NCBI RefSeq assembly: GCF_001655055.1 | Contig: NZ_LXEW01000027.1 | Span: 1-64,000 of the forward strand | Reading direction: 5' to 3' | Source: Providencia heimbachae ATCC 35613 | GTDB taxonomy: Bacteria; Pseudomonadota; Gammaproteobacteria; Enterobacterales; Enterobacteriaceae | DNA length: 64,000 nucleotides | Shown: piece by piece, positions 1 to 9,217 of the stretch | Numbering within the stretch: position 1 is the first letter of the stretch | Layout of the letters: every line of letters begins with the position of its first letter | Made by a program: the position numbers and the translations under genes | Notes under the pieces: model-generated | The model's input: the letters and a program-made list of their open reading frames with translations, nothing else | Database searches by the model: none | What the model was told of the DNA's origin: nothing

Positions 1-118
1 CGGTTTTACGGCGATTTTTCCATCCTTCCCTTCTCGCCATCAAGTTAACCCCTTGAGGTGAAGTAGGAAGACCTTCTAACCCTGCCAATTCTTTCGCAGT
101 GAACCACAATTTTTTCAT
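1..118 (-). CDS. Mu repressor-type HTH protein, N-terminal part (runs off window)
   Basis: Only the first 39 codons are inside the window; the gene continues past the left edge. It starts at an ATG whose first base is 118. The visible protein has the TAKELAG-hxGLP-xxxQGVN-xxARREGWKNR pattern of the Mu-type winged HTH domain found in phage Mu c repressor and MuA N-termini. The same pattern occurs in the next gene (255-602), so these are tandem paralogues in the same orientation. The function is inferred as a DNA-binding regulator; the C-terminal part that would tell repressor from transposase is not visible. Confidence 0.7.
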   Translation of the reverse strand, partial: MKKLWFTAKELAGLEGLPTSPQGVNLMARREGWKNRRKT

Positions 119-254
119 ATTTTCACTTTCACGCTTATTTATGAAGCCCGCTGTTGTTATAGCTGTACGAGATCGTTATCTGATAAGAATATCTTTAGAT
201 CAAATATAGTATTATTTTTATATATTAATTATTTACATCTTAAGAGTTTGTAAA

Positions 255-602
255 TTATTTCTTATTAATTAAATCAACTAATGCTAAAGCACCTTTACGC
301 ATAATGAATGTGACGATTATTTCGCGTTCACTATTTGAAAGCTGATTGTATGCTTCCTGCCAAATATAGGCATTATCATTTCGTTTAGCTTGATATATCG
401 CGGGTGTTTCATTAACAAAGTTGCGTTCAAAAATATCGCTGGGCAAAGAGCTGATATGGTATTCCAACGCTTTACCTTGAACCCCTCTTCTTTTTCGAAA
501 AATCCAGTTTTCCCGCCTCGCGACACCATTAATACCTTGTGTTGTCATTGGAAGCCCTTGCATCCCAGCCAGCTCTTTTGCTGTTAACCATTCCTTGTAC
601 AT
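255..602 (-). CDS. Mu-type HTH DNA-binding protein, 115 aa
   Basis: Residues 1-50 carry the Mu-type winged HTH signature (WLTAKELAGMQGLP, TQGINGVARRENW, then a basic RKRRG turn). The remaining ~60 residues look helical and may be an oligomerisation or repressor tail. It is too short for a transposase. The start is well supported: AGGAGGG lies 7 bases upstream of the ATG at 602. It is divergent from the Ner-like gene at 1120, as c and ner are in phage Mu. It is likely a domesticated or remnant prophage repressor; its target is unknown. Confidence 0.7.
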   Translation of the reverse strand: MYKEWLTAKELAGMQGLPMTTQGINGVARRENWIFRKRRGVQGKALEYHISSLPSDIFERNFVNETPAIYQAKRNDNAYIWQEAYNQLSNSEREIIVTFIMRKGALALVDLINKK

Positions 603-1119
603 ATCAGACCCTCCTAGCCATAATCACTACTTAGTATCAGTTGCTGAAAATTCCCTTTATTTTCTTAAAACTCCATATAGTGATTCAATTCTTATTAATA
701 ATGCTTAATAATAATAAATAAAACATATATGTTATTTACATTTTAATTTCTTTTAATAACAGTTAATTGAATAACCTTTTACTAATATTTATAAGAGTTT
801 TATTGAATACTCAGCATATATTATCAATACAAGTAATACATACCATTAAATACGCTTTTTTTCTAACTACTCAAGAAGAGTTAGTTTTATTTTCAAAGTC
901 TTAGCTTAATTCACAGTTATAACAGCTCGCTTTCTAATTTTTTCATAAAAACAACGATAGTTTCATAAAACTGAACTTTAAGAAAAATTTAGAAATATTT
1001 TTGAGAAATATCTGTTATTTTATTTCCAATAACAGGAAGGTTGTACTGAATGTATCACAATATCCTGTTACATGTACGACTAACTCTACATGATTCTGAG
1101 TGAAAAAAGGACTAAAAAA
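603..1119. other. AT-rich intergenic region between divergent regulators
   Basis: About 500 bases with no credible ORF, RNA gene or strong hairpin. It is very AT-rich and separates the leftward Mu-type HTH genes from the rightward Ner-like gene, so the promoters for both must lie here. No operator could be assigned with confidence. Confidence 0.5.
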
Positions 1120-1392
1120 ATGATTTTACGGAAATCGGACTGGCATCCAGCAGATATCATCGCAGCTTTACGTAAGCGTGGAACAACACTTGCCGCAATT
1201 TCGAGAGGCGCTGGACTAAGTTCATCAACGCTTGCCAATACACTTTCACGACCGTGGCCAAAAGGGGAATGGATCATTGCAAATTTTCTAGGAATACACC
1301 CATCTGAAATTTGGCCTAGCCGCTATTATGACAGCATTACAGGTGATTTATTAGAAAGAAAAGTTAGAGAAAAAACACAGAATTCAGATTGA
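1120..1392 (+). CDS. sfsB: Ner-like / SfsB (Nlp) family HTH regulator
   Basis: A ~90-residue helix-turn-helix protein with the Ner/SfsB hallmarks: DWHPADIIAALRKRGT, LSSSTLANTLSRPWPKGE and IHPSEIWPSRY. This closely matches E. coli SfsB (Nlp), a cellular relative of phage Mu Ner that affects maltose gene expression. The ATG at 1120 is chosen over the in-frame ATG at 1090 because AAGGA lies 8 bases before it and SfsB begins just before DWHPAD; nothing like an RBS precedes 1090. It could be a prophage-derived Ner rather than an SfsB orthologue, since Mu-type genes are next door and the E. coli neighbours (ispB, murA) are not visible. Confidence 0.75.
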   Translation: MILRKSDWHPADIIAALRKRGTTLAAISRGAGLSSSTLANTLSRPWPKGEWIIANFLGIHPSEIWPSRYYDSITGDLLERKVREKTQNSD

Positions 1393-1401
1393 GAACAGAT
1401 A

Positions 1402-1443
1402 AAAGCCGTAAGCAATAAAGTATTTAAGCTACGGCTTTATTTT
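1402..1443. terminator. Bidirectional terminator between sfsB-like gene and metC
   Basis: Inverted repeat AAAGCCGTA (1402-1410) / TACGGCTTT (1430-1438), followed by ATTTTTTAT on the + strand and with an A-rich left flank, which is T-rich for the minus strand. It lies between convergent genes and probably serves both. Confidence 0.75.
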
Positions 1444-1460
1444 TTATATCGTCTTAGTAT

Positions 1461-2633
1461 TTATTTCATACGGGCAAAACCATCCGCGAGATCCTGTTTT
1501 AAATCATCTAGATGCTCAAGACCTATCTGTAGTCGCAATGTTAATCCCCCCGGCTCCCATGACGTCACCGTACGGTATTCTGCGCAATTGAACGGAATGA
1601 TTAGGCTTTCAAAACCACCCCATGAATAACCCATTCCAAAAATAGAAAGCCCATCTAATAAACTGACAATATTTTCTTGGGTATATTTGGGATCAAGAAC
1701 AATCGAAAATAAGCCTGAAGAACCAGTAAAATCACGCTTCCAAATTTCATGACCTGGACAATCAGGAAATGCGGGGTGTAATACTCGGATCACCTCGGGT
1801 CTTGCTTTTAACCAATGTGCGATATCAAGCGCCCGAGCTTGGGCTTCTTTCAAGCGGATCGGCAAAGTACGTAAGCCACGCAGTGCTAAAAAACAATCTT
1901 CAGCTCCCGGTAGCATTGCCATGTAATCATAGGTTTCGCGGAGCTTTGGCCACCATATCTTGTTGGCAGAAACAATCCCCATAAGTAAATCCGAGTGTCC
2001 ACCCAAATATTTTGTCCCAGCTTCCAACGAAATATCACAACCAAACTCATGAGCACGGAAAAATAATGGAGTTGCCCATGTATTATCAATAATGGTTGCC
2101 ACATTATGGCGCTTTGCGACTGTAACGATCGCAGGAACATCTTGAATCTCAAAACTTTGCGATCCCGGAGACTCTAAAAAAATCGTACTGGTATTTGGCT
2201 GAATTAATGATTCGATGCCTTCCCCTATCATAGGATCATAATAAGTTGTTGTGATCCCCATTTTATCGAGTAATCCACGGCAAAAATTGCGTGTTGGCCG
2301 GTAAACACTATCTGGCATTAATAAATGGTTGCCCGTTTTCAATGTGGTTAGTAAGGCGAGTACAATTGCCCCTAATCCTGATGGCGATAATACAGTGCCT
2401 TCTGCACCAGCGAGTGCTGACCAAGCCTGCTCTAGGCTTTTAATTGTCGGTGTGCCTGCGGTACCATAATTAAACTCGGCTCGATCGTTGAGTAATGCAT
2501 CAACGGTTGGAAATACAACGGTTGATCCTCGATAAACAGGCGCGTTAACAAAGCCGGCTTGTTTAGCCGGATCTCTGCCAAGCTGAGTTATTTGTGTATC
2601 GATGTGAAACTCAGAAACGACTTTTTTATTCAT
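1461..2633 (-). CDS. metC: Cystathionine beta-lyase
   Basis: 390-aa PLP enzyme of the trans-sulfuration (Cys/Met metabolism) family, near the 395 aa of E. coli MetC. It cleaves cystathionine to homocysteine, pyruvate and ammonia in methionine synthesis. Visible motifs are the PLP-lysine segment EAGTKYLGGHSD (K208), the cofactor aspartate in IDNTWATP (D183), and the substrate/PLP residues in the YGTAGTPT region near residue 56. It is monocistronic, with terminators on both sides. No clear MetJ box was found upstream. Other family members (cystathionine gamma-synthase, gamma-lyase) are less likely given the MetC-like sequence. Confidence 0.88.
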   Translation of the reverse strand: MNKKVVSEFHIDTQITQLGRDPAKQAGFVNAPVYRGSTVVFPTVDALLNDRAEFNYGTAGTPTIKSLEQAWSALAGAEGTVLSPSGLGAIVLALLTTLKTGNHLLMPDSVYRPTRNFCRGLLDKMGITTTYYDPMIGEGIESLIQPNTSTIFLESPGSQSFEIQDVPAIVTVAKRHNVATIIDNTWATPLFFRAHEFGCDISLEAGTKYLGGHSDLLMGIVSANKIWWPKLRETYDYMAMLPGAEDCFLALRGLRTLPIRLKEAQARALDIAHWLKARPEVIRVLHPAFPDCPGHEIWKRDFTGSSGLFSIVLDPKYTQENIVSLLDGLSIFGMGYSWGGFESLIIPFNCAEYRTVTSWEPGGLTLRLQIGLEHLDDLKQDLADGFARMK

Positions 2634-2786
2634 GAGATCCTCTCGTCAATATCATCACTTATTCGAAAAATTTAAAAAAAAGGGGAAAGGCATAACAATA
2701 CACCAAAAAATATGCTGAACCCAAATTCAAGGATTGCGGGAAAAATGACTTATTCGCCACTAATACAAAAAGTAAAAGCCAAATAA

Positions 2787-2819
2787 AAGGCTGGATTCTA
2801 AAATAGAAACCCAGCCTTA
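2787..2819 (-). terminator. Terminator downstream of mdh
   Basis: Stem AAGGCTGG / CCAGCCTT (2788-2818). On the minus strand it is followed by a T-rich tail (TTTATTTGGCTTTTAC). It lies about 40 bases beyond the mdh stop. Confidence 0.7.
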
Positions 2820-2856
2820 TTTTATCGACGACTCTATAAAAATGGATTAATTGGCA

Positions 2857-3795
2857 TTAGCCATTAATGAATTTTTCACCGAGCGCAATATCACCTTTCA
2901 ATACATCTAGCATTTCTTCGAGGGCTTTTTTCTCGAATGCGCTTAGCTCGCCAATTGGTAGGTGTTTTTCAATACCATTCTTACCTAAAAGTACCGGTTG
3001 TGCGAAGAAACGAGCGTGTTTGCCTTCACCTTCAGTGTAGACGCACTCAACAACGTTGCTTTCACCTTGCAGACCACGGATCAGAGATAAACCAAGGCGT
3101 GCTGCCGCTTGGCCCATAGACAGTGTAGCCGACCCGCCACCCGCTTTCGCTTCAACAACTTCAGTACCCGCATTTTGGATACGTTTAGTTAATGCTGCAA
3201 TTTCTTCATCAGTGAAGCTAACACCCTGAATTTGAGATAGCAGAGGCAGGATAGTGACACCTGAGTGACCACCAATAACAGGCACTTCGATTTCGCTCGT
3301 TTTCTTGCCTTTTAATTCAGCAACAAACGTATTTGAGCGAATGATATCAAGTGTAGTCACACCAAATAAGCGATTTTTATCGTAAACGCCTGCTTTTTTC
3401 AGTACTTCAGCGGCAATAGCAACTGTCGTATTCACTGGGTTAGTGATAATACCAATCAGGGCTTTAGGACAAGTTTCAGCAATTTGCTGAGTCAGGTTAC
3501 GCACAATACCTGCGTTAACATTAAACAGGTCAGAGCGATCCATACCTGGCTTACGTGCCACGCCCGCAGAAATAAGAACAACATCCGCACCTTTTAGTGC
3601 TGGTTTTGCATCTTCGCCAGCAAAACCAACAACTTTAACATCTGTTGGGATGTGGCTAAGATCAGCGGCGACACCCGGAGTAACCGGCGCGATGTCATAA
3701 AGGGAGAGTTCTGAACCTGCTGGAAGCTGGTTTTTGAGAAGAAGGGCTAGAGCCTGACCGATACCACCTGCTGCACCTAGGACTGCAACTTTCAT
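2857..3795 (-). CDS. mdh: Malate dehydrogenase (NAD-dependent)
   Basis: 312 aa, the same length as E. coli Mdh. It interconverts malate and oxaloacetate with NAD in the TCA cycle, in the cytoplasm. The N-terminus has the Rossmann motif GAAGGIGQ (residues 7-14). The mobile-loop arginine motif [15 protein letters not shown] and the catalytic His segment [11 protein letters not shown] are present. It is divergent from argR, as in E. coli. The membrane-bound alternative route, malate:quinone oxidoreductase, is also encoded in this window (22911), so the cell has both. Confidence 0.98.
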   Translation of the reverse strand: MKVAVLGAAGGIGQALALLLKNQLPAGSELSLYDIAPVTPGVAADLSHIPTDVKVVGFAGEDAKPALKGADVVLISAGVARKPGMDRSDLFNVNAGIVRNLTQQIAETCPKALIGIITNPVNTTVAIAAEVLKKAGVYDKNRLFGVTTLDIIRSNTFVAELKGKKTSEIEVPVIGGHSGVTILPLLSQIQGVSFTDEEIAALTKRIQNAGTEVVEAKAGGGSATLSMGQAAARLGLSLIRGLQGESNVVECVYTEGEGKHARFFAQPVLLGKNGIEKHLPIGELSAFEKKALEEMLDVLKGDIALGEKFING

Positions 3796-4290
3796 TCTGA
3801 AACTCCTTAATTTGTACTTTCAAAAAAATATGAATTTATCTAATTATGCACTAATACACATTACGTATAAAAAACAATTTCTTAACAGATATAGAGAGAT
3901 GTTAACGCGAGATAATATGCTTATTGATATTCACTATTCTAAACAAATTCCTTATCTGTTAATGAGATAACGGGCACTTTTTTAACAAATAGTTTTTCTC
4001 ACTATTGCATTTCGCACAATAAGTTGTTTTCACTGGCGATTAATTCATCGAAAACAAATTTATTAACAATAAAATTACAACATTTAGCTTATAAATTCAT
4101 TGATACTCTATGCTAAATATTCACAGTATCTATTTAAGTTAAGTATTTTTATTCACTGTAAAATAGGTAGGATCATTTTAAAAATGTTACCTAAACTCGG
4201 TTATAAAATCATCATAACGCAATTTTGTTGCATAAAAATGCACTTTTATCGATAATACAACTCAGTTTAATGCCGAAGAATGGGTTAATT
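3796..4290. other. mdh-argR divergent intergenic region
   Basis: Nearly 500 bases of AT-rich DNA with no credible gene. It must contain the promoters of mdh (leftward) and argR (rightward). The only recognisable site is a candidate ARG box near the argR start, listed separately. Confidence 0.5.
4229..4242. promoter_or_regulatory. Candidate ARG box (ArgR operator)
   Basis: TGCATAAAAATGCA is an interrupted palindrome fitting the ArgR half-site pattern (TGAAT-like arms around an A/T centre). It lies ~50 bases before the argR start, consistent with the autoregulation known in E. coli. A clear second box 3 bases away, as usually seen in pairs, is not evident. Confidence 0.45.
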
Positions 4291-4761
4291 ATGCGCACAC
4301 CGTCTAAACAAGAAGATTTGGTTAAGGCTTTTAAAGCCCTACTTAAAGAAGAGAAATTTAGCTCTCAAGCTGAGATCGTTATTGCTCTTCAAGAACAAGG
4401 CTTCGAAAATATCAATCAATCTAAGATTTCCAGAATGCTGACTAAGTTTGGTGCAGTTCGCACTCGTAACGCAAAAATGGAAATGGTCTATTGCCTGCCA
4501 ACTGAACCGGGTGTTCCTACTGCCACCAGCCCACTTAAAAACTTGGTACTCGATATTGACTACAACCACTCAGTTGTTGTTATTAGAACGAGTCCAGGTG
4601 CAGCACAGCTTATCGCCCGTTTATTAGATTCCTTAGGAAAAGCTGAAGGCATTCTTGGCAGTATTGCGGGTGATGACACTATTTTTTCTACGCCAGCAAA
4701 AGATTTTTCGACGCTAGAGTTATATGAGGCAATTTTAACACTGTTTGACCAAGAGCTTTAA
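4291..4761 (+). CDS. argR: Arginine repressor ArgR
   Basis: 156 aa, the same length as E. coli ArgR. It is a hexameric, L-arginine-dependent repressor of arginine biosynthesis genes and also acts in cer-type recombination. The N-terminal winged HTH covers about residues 1-70 ([28 protein letters not shown]). The C-terminal arginine-binding/oligomerisation domain contains [13 protein letters not shown] and GTIAGDDT-like [10 protein letters not shown]. The start at 4291 (MRTPSKQ) matches the family start; the frame extends upstream to 4225 only as an unlikely extension. It is followed by a strong terminator. Confidence 0.97.
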   Translation: MRTPSKQEDLVKAFKALLKEEKFSSQAEIVIALQEQGFENINQSKISRMLTKFGAVRTRNAKMEMVYCLPTEPGVPTATSPLKNLVLDIDYNHSVVVIRTSPGAAQLIARLLDSLGKAEGILGSIAGDDTIFSTPAKDFSTLELYEAILTLFDQEL

Positions 4762-4802
4762 TCTGTCTAAAAGCGTTCAAAAAGCATAACTCGTTTATTA
4801 AT

Positions 4803-4840
4803 AAGGGGGAGAATAGTCTATTTTCCCTTTTTGTTTTTTT
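4803..4840 (+). terminator. argR terminator
   Basis: Stem GGGAGAATAG / CTATTTTCCC with one G-U pair (4803-4830), followed by TTTTTGTTTTTTT. Confidence 0.85.
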
Positions 4841-4842
4841 AG

Positions 4843-5280
<438 letters not shown>

Positions 5281-5299
5281 TAACGATTTTTTGATCATG

Positions 5300-5330
5300 A
5301 AAAGGGAAAGCGTCACTTTCCCTTTTTTCA
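5300..5330. terminator. Bidirectional terminator between DUF6122-like gene and mpl
   Basis: Stem AAAGGGAAAG / CTTTCCCTTT with a TTTTTT tail on the + strand, lying between convergent genes. Confidence 0.8.
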
Positions 5331-5341
5331 TTAAATAAACC

Positions 5342-6721
5342 TTAATCTTCGACTTTCGATTCCGCTTTATTTTTTAATCCAGTCAGCAATTTACCATGAA
5401 TATCACCAAAACCACCGTTACTCATCACAAGGATGTAATCTCCCGGTTGGGCTGTTTCGATAACCATGTTAGTCAATGCATCGATATCCGCACTCCAACG
5501 AGCAGGCTGTACACAATGTTCAGCAATATCCGTCACCATCCAAGGAATGTTGGCAGGTTGGAATAAGAACACTTCATCTGCACGACCTAATGCTGGTGCA
5601 ATATCGTTTTTATTGATCCCCATTTTCATGGTATTTGAACGAGGTTCAAGTACAGCAATAATACGTGAAGTTCCGCCAACTTTGCTGCGTAATGCTTCTA
5701 ATGTTGCTAAAATTGCCGTTGGGTGATGAGCGAAATCATCGTAAACACTCACTCCGTGCTCAACACCACGTAACTCAAGACGGCGGCGAGCATTGATAAA
5801 TTTATCCAAAGCAAAACACGCCTCTTTCGCAGGCACACCCACATGGTGCGCAGCCGCAATCGCCATCAAGCCATTTTGGATATTGTGATTACCTACTTGT
5901 GACCAGTTAACTTCGCCCACTTTTTCCTGCTGATAATACACTTCGTAGTGGCTACCATCATGGTTTAATTTTTTGGCCTGCCATTCACCGTTTTCGCCTA
6001 CCAGCTCTTGTTCACTCCAACACCCCATACCCATAACCTGCTTAAGATTATTGTCGTTATCTGGCATAAAGATTTTGCCGCTTCCCGGCACGATGCGAAC
6101 AAGATGATGGAATTGTTTTTGAATTGACTCTAGGCTTTCAAAAATATCAGCATGGTCAAACTCTAGGTTATTAAGCACCAGTGTTTTTGGGCTGTAATGA
6201 ACGAACTTAGAGCGCTTATCAAAGAAGGCACAATCGTATTCATCGGCTTCAATAACGAAAAATGGGCTTTCACCAATTTGTGCGGAAGCTTCAAAATTCC
6301 CGGGAACACCGCCGATCAGGAAACCGGGCTTGTAGCCGCAATCTTCAAGGATCCAGGCCAACATACCTGCTGTTGTTGTTTTACCATGGGTCCCTGCTAC
6401 CGCTAAAACCCAACGCTCTGGAAGGATATGGTCATGCAGCCATTGAGGACCAGAAGTATAAGGTATGCTTCTTTCTAACACCGCTTCAACACAAGGGTTT
6501 CCACGGGTCATTGCATTACCAATAACCACCATATCTGGCACAGGATCGAGTTGCACGGGATCATAACCTTGAATGAGCTCAATTCCTTGTTTTTCAAGCA
6601 AAGTACTCATCGGTGGATATACGTTTGCATCAGAGCCTGTCACTTTATGACCTAATGAACGAGCTAATATCGCTAAGCTTCCCATAAAGGTGCCGCAGAT
6701 ACCTAAAATATGTATGTGCAT
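5342..6721 (-). CDS. mpl: UDP-MurNAc:L-Ala-gamma-D-Glu-mDAP ligase Mpl
   Basis: 459 aa (E. coli Mpl 457). This Mur-ligase family enzyme reattaches recovered murein tripeptide to UDP-MurNAc in peptidoglycan recycling, using ATP. The N-terminal UDP-binding domain begins MHIHILGICGTFMGS. The central ATPase P-loop is AGTHGKTTTAGM (about residues 110-121). The C-terminal domain contains the VYDDFAHHPTAI signature. It is divergent from fbp, the arrangement seen in E. coli. Confidence 0.97.
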   Translation of the reverse strand: MHIHILGICGTFMGSLAILARSLGHKVTGSDANVYPPMSTLLEKQGIELIQGYDPVQLDPVPDMVVIGNAMTRGNPCVEAVLERSIPYTSGPQWLHDHILPERWVLAVAGTHGKTTTAGMLAWILEDCGYKPGFLIGGVPGNFEASAQIGESPFFVIEADEYDCAFFDKRSKFVHYSPKTLVLNNLEFDHADIFESLESIQKQFHHLVRIVPGSGKIFMPDNDNNLKQVMGMGCWSEQELVGENGEWQAKKLNHDGSHYEVYYQQEKVGEVNWSQVGNHNIQNGLMAIAAAHHVGVPAKEACFALDKFINARRRLELRGVEHGVSVYDDFAHHPTAILATLEALRSKVGGTSRIIAVLEPRSNTMKMGINKNDIAPALGRADEVFLFQPANIPWMVTDIAEHCVQPARWSADIDALTNMVIETAQPGDYILVMSNGGFGDIHGKLLTGLKNKAESKVED

Positions 6722-6882
6722 TCTTTTTCATCCAATAGCATGAGGTTTGTCACTATTCTACCCATCAATAGCCTATTTATAAATGCATTAACCTATTAAT
6801 CTTTTTTTAATTTAGTTAAACTCCACGCGCGAGGGTAAATTTGCCCCGCAAACCTCTGTCAATTTTATTCAGGACCTTCGTC

Positions 6883-7890
6883 ATGAAAACATTAGGCGAA
6901 TTCATCGTCGAAAAGCAACAAGATTTTTCTCATGCAACAGGAGAACTGACATCCTTACTGTCAGCAATCAAACTGGGCGCTAAAATTATCCATCGTGATA
7001 TTAACAAAGCTGGACTTGTAGACATTCTTGGCACTAATGGTGTCTCGAATATACAAGGTGAAGTCCAGATGAAGCTCGACCTGTATGCAAACGAAAAGTT
7101 GAAAGCGGCTTTGAAAGCTCGCGGAGAAGTAGCCGGTATCGCCTCTGAAGAAGAAGACGAAATTGTCATTTTCGAAGGTGACCGCGCAGAAAACGCTAAA
7201 TACGTTGTTTTAATGGACCCACTCGATGGTTCTTCAAACATCGATGTAAACGTTTCCGTTGGTACTATCTTCTCAATTTATCGTCGCATTACGCCAACCG
7301 GGCAATCGGTTACTGAGGCTGATTTTCTACAGCCTGGTCATCGCCAAGTCGCTGCAGGTTACGTAGTTTACGGCTCTTCAACCATGTTGGTTTACACCAC
7401 AGGTTATGGCGTTCATGCATTCACCTACGACCCTTCTTTGGGTGTTTTCTGTCTTTCTCACGAAAAAGTGATGTTCCCAGCAGAAGGCAAAATGTACTCC
7501 ATCAATGAAGGTAACTACATCAAGTTCCCTATGGGCGTTAAAAAGTATATTAAATACTGCCAAGAACAAGATGAAGCGACAGGTCGCCCTTACACCACTC
7601 GTTATATTGGCTCATTAGTGGCTGATTTCCATCGTAACTTGCTCAAAGGGGGAATTTATATCTACCCAAGTACCGCAAGTCATCCGAATGGAAAACTACG
7701 CTTACTGTATGAGTGCAACCCAATTGCCTTCCTAGCAGAACAAGCTGGCGGTAAAGCAAGTGATGGCGCTAACCGTATTTTGGATATTATCCCAACCGAA
7801 TTGCATCAACGCGCTCCTTTCTTTGTTGGTACTGAAGCAATGGTAAACAAAGCAGAATCATTTATGCGTGAGTTTCCAGATACTGAATAA
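6883..7890 (+). CDS. fbp: Fructose-1,6-bisphosphatase class I
   Basis: 335 aa (E. coli 332). It hydrolyses fructose-1,6-bisphosphate to fructose-6-phosphate, the committed gluconeogenic step. The metal-binding signature [10 protein letters not shown] is at about residues 115-124, with the substrate-side NEGNY and the [19 protein letters not shown] active-site segment further on. The ATG at 6883 (MKTLGEFI) is chosen because AGGAC lies 7 bases upstream and it matches the family start; the frame is open to 6841 but without an RBS. Confidence 0.97.
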   Translation: MKTLGEFIVEKQQDFSHATGELTSLLSAIKLGAKIIHRDINKAGLVDILGTNGVSNIQGEVQMKLDLYANEKLKAALKARGEVAGIASEEEDEIVIFEGDRAENAKYVVLMDPLDGSSNIDVNVSVGTIFSIYRRITPTGQSVTEADFLQPGHRQVAAGYVVYGSSTMLVYTTGYGVHAFTYDPSLGVFCLSHEKVMFPAEGKMYSINEGNYIKFPMGVKKYIKYCQEQDEATGRPYTTRYIGSLVADFHRNLLKGGIYIYPSTASHPNGKLRLLYECNPIAFLAEQAGGKASDGANRILDIIPTELHQRAPFFVGTEAMVNKAESFMREFPDTE

Positions 7891-7911
7891 TCTCATTTAT
7901 TCAACTGATGT

Positions 7912-8023
7912 AAATACTCAAAATAGTTCAAGATGTATGTAGGCGACAAGCCAAACTACCGGTCAAATAGGTAATTCAGGTCGCTGAATATAGTCAACAA
8001 TCATGCAACTTAAAGTATCGAGA
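7912..8023. repeat. Diverged copy of the TATACTC-type inverted-repeat element
   Basis: The left end (AATACTCAAAATAGTTCAAG) and right end (CATGCAACTTAAAGTAT) match, with decay, the ends of the dispersed repeats seen at 44181, 47482 and 63673. It is intergenic, downstream of fbp. Boundaries are approximate. Confidence 0.5.
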
Positions 8024-8036
8024 GCATCAATATCAA

Positions 8037-8060
8037 GGCGGGCTAGTCCCGTCTTCTTTA
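8037..8060 (+). terminator. Possible fbp terminator
   Basis: Stem GGCGGG-CTAGT-CCCGTC, followed by the T-rich TTCTTTATTTG. A flanking ATATCAA / TTGATAT pair could extend the structure. Confidence 0.5.
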
Positions 8061-8225
8061 TTTGATATTCGCTTTTTTCAATGAATTCGTCCTTCTTTAC
8101 GGCTATAATATTCCCCACGTTACCTGCACTAAACAATTAACGCTGTCAAAAATGCAAAAAACCAATGCATATACAGCTTAAATAGTGGTAGGTAGATTGA
8201 TTATTCACACAAAGGATGCATTCTA

Positions 8226-8756
8226 ATGGGCCTGAACAATGTACCGGCAGGTAAAGATCTGCCTGAAGATATTTACGTTATCATCGAAATTCCTGCAAAC
8301 GCAGATCCTATCAAATATGAAGTTGATAAAGACTCAGGTGCGCTGTTTGTAGACCGTTTCATGTCTACTGCGATGTTCTATCCATGCAACTATGGTTACA
8401 TCAACAATACACTGTCTTTAGATGGTGACCCTGTTGACGTACTCGTCCCTACTCCTTACCCATTACAACCGGGTTCAGTAATTCGTTGCCGCCCAGTTGG
8501 CGTGCTTAAGATGACGGATGAAGCAGGCGAAGATGCTAAATTAGTCGCTGTTCCACACTCTAAGCTAAGCAAAGAATACGATCACATTAAAGATGTGAAC
8601 GATCTGCCTGAATTACTGAAAGCTCAAATTACTCACTTCTTTGAACATTACAAAGATTTAGAGAAAGGTAAGTGGGTTAAAGTTGACGGCTGGGAAGATG
8701 CAAGCTCTGCGAAAGCCGAAATCATCGAATCTTTCGAACGCGCAGCGAAAAAATAA
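8226..8756 (+). CDS. ppa: Inorganic pyrophosphatase
   Basis: 176 aa, a family I soluble pyrophosphatase, the same size as E. coli Ppa. It hydrolyses PPi to two phosphates and pulls biosynthetic reactions forward. The metal-binding signature DGDPVDVLV is at about residues 66-74. Other active-site residues fall in YEVDKDSG, the FYPCNYGYI segment and the [10 protein letters not shown]-like stretch. AAGGA lies upstream of the ATG. Terminators bracket it as a single gene. In E. coli ppa is also close to fbp and ytfP. Confidence 0.98.
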   Translation: MGLNNVPAGKDLPEDIYVIIEIPANADPIKYEVDKDSGALFVDRFMSTAMFYPCNYGYINNTLSLDGDPVDVLVPTPYPLQPGSVIRCRPVGVLKMTDEAGEDAKLVAVPHSKLSKEYDHIKDVNDLPELLKAQITHFFEHYKDLEKGKWVKVDGWEDASSAKAEIIESFERAAKK

Positions 8757-8778
8757 TTTATCCTTTTTAGGGTAATCA

Positions 8779-8811
8779 AGGTTCTGGGCTAAACACCAGA
8801 ACCTTTTTTTT
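8779..8811 (+). terminator. ppa terminator
   Basis: Perfect 10-bp stem AAGGTTCTGG / CCAGAACCTT, followed by eight T. Confidence 0.92.
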
Positions 8812-8825
8812 GTACGCTATCGTAA

Positions 8826-8852
8826 TAAAACGCCGGCAAACAGCCGGCGTTA
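8826..8852 (-). terminator. ytfP operon terminator
   Basis: GC-rich stem AACGCCGGC / GCCGGCGTT (8829-8851), with TTTTATTACG following on the minus strand. It ends the tamA-tamB-ytfP unit. Confidence 0.85.
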
Positions 8853-8866
8853 CTGGTCAAACAGGA

Positions 8867-9214
8867 TTAACTTTCTTCATCACGCTTGAGCCAATCACCG
8901 CTCTTAATATGGCGCAAGCCTTCAACAGAATGCCGATAAAGATAAATCCAAGCATTACCATAAGGCGTTGGAATTAACTCTCTGACATAATCTTGTGAGT
9001 TTTTCTTTAGCTCATCAAGCTCTGTTAGAATGGAAGGATTAATGCGATAAACTTCACATTCAATCGCCCCATTCCCTTTTACGACGGCGGGGAAATATCC
9101 AAGATCGTAAAGTTCATAGCCCTCGAGCTTATACTCACCCAAAAGTTGAGCATAAGTCATCCAGTGATGATTTCCCTGCTTGCGCCTTAAACTGCCATAA
9201 ACAATTACACGCAT
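8867..9214 (-). CDS. ytfP: Gamma-glutamylcyclotransferase-fold protein YtfP
   Basis: 115 aa (E. coli YtfP 113). It has the GGCT/AIG2-like fold signature VYGSLRRKQGNHHWM at the N-terminus, where YGSL forms the substrate-binding loop, and the ELDELKKNSQDYVRE acidic segment in the second half. The family can act on gamma-glutamyl amines, but the exact substrate of YtfP is not established. It starts 3 bases after the tamB stop and is the last gene of the tamA-tamB-ytfP operon. Confidence 0.93.
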   Translation of the reverse strand: MRVIVYGSLRRKQGNHHWMTYAQLLGEYKLEGYELYDLGYFPAVVKGNGAIECEVYRINPSILTELDELKKNSQDYVRELIPTPYGNAWIYLYRHSVEGLRHIKSGDWLKRDEES

Positions 9215-9217
9215 AAT

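Noticed and set aside
1886-2152. ORF of 88 aa inside metC on the same strand in another frame
   Set aside because: It lies wholly within the complete metC gene and has no start signal or recognisable sequence.
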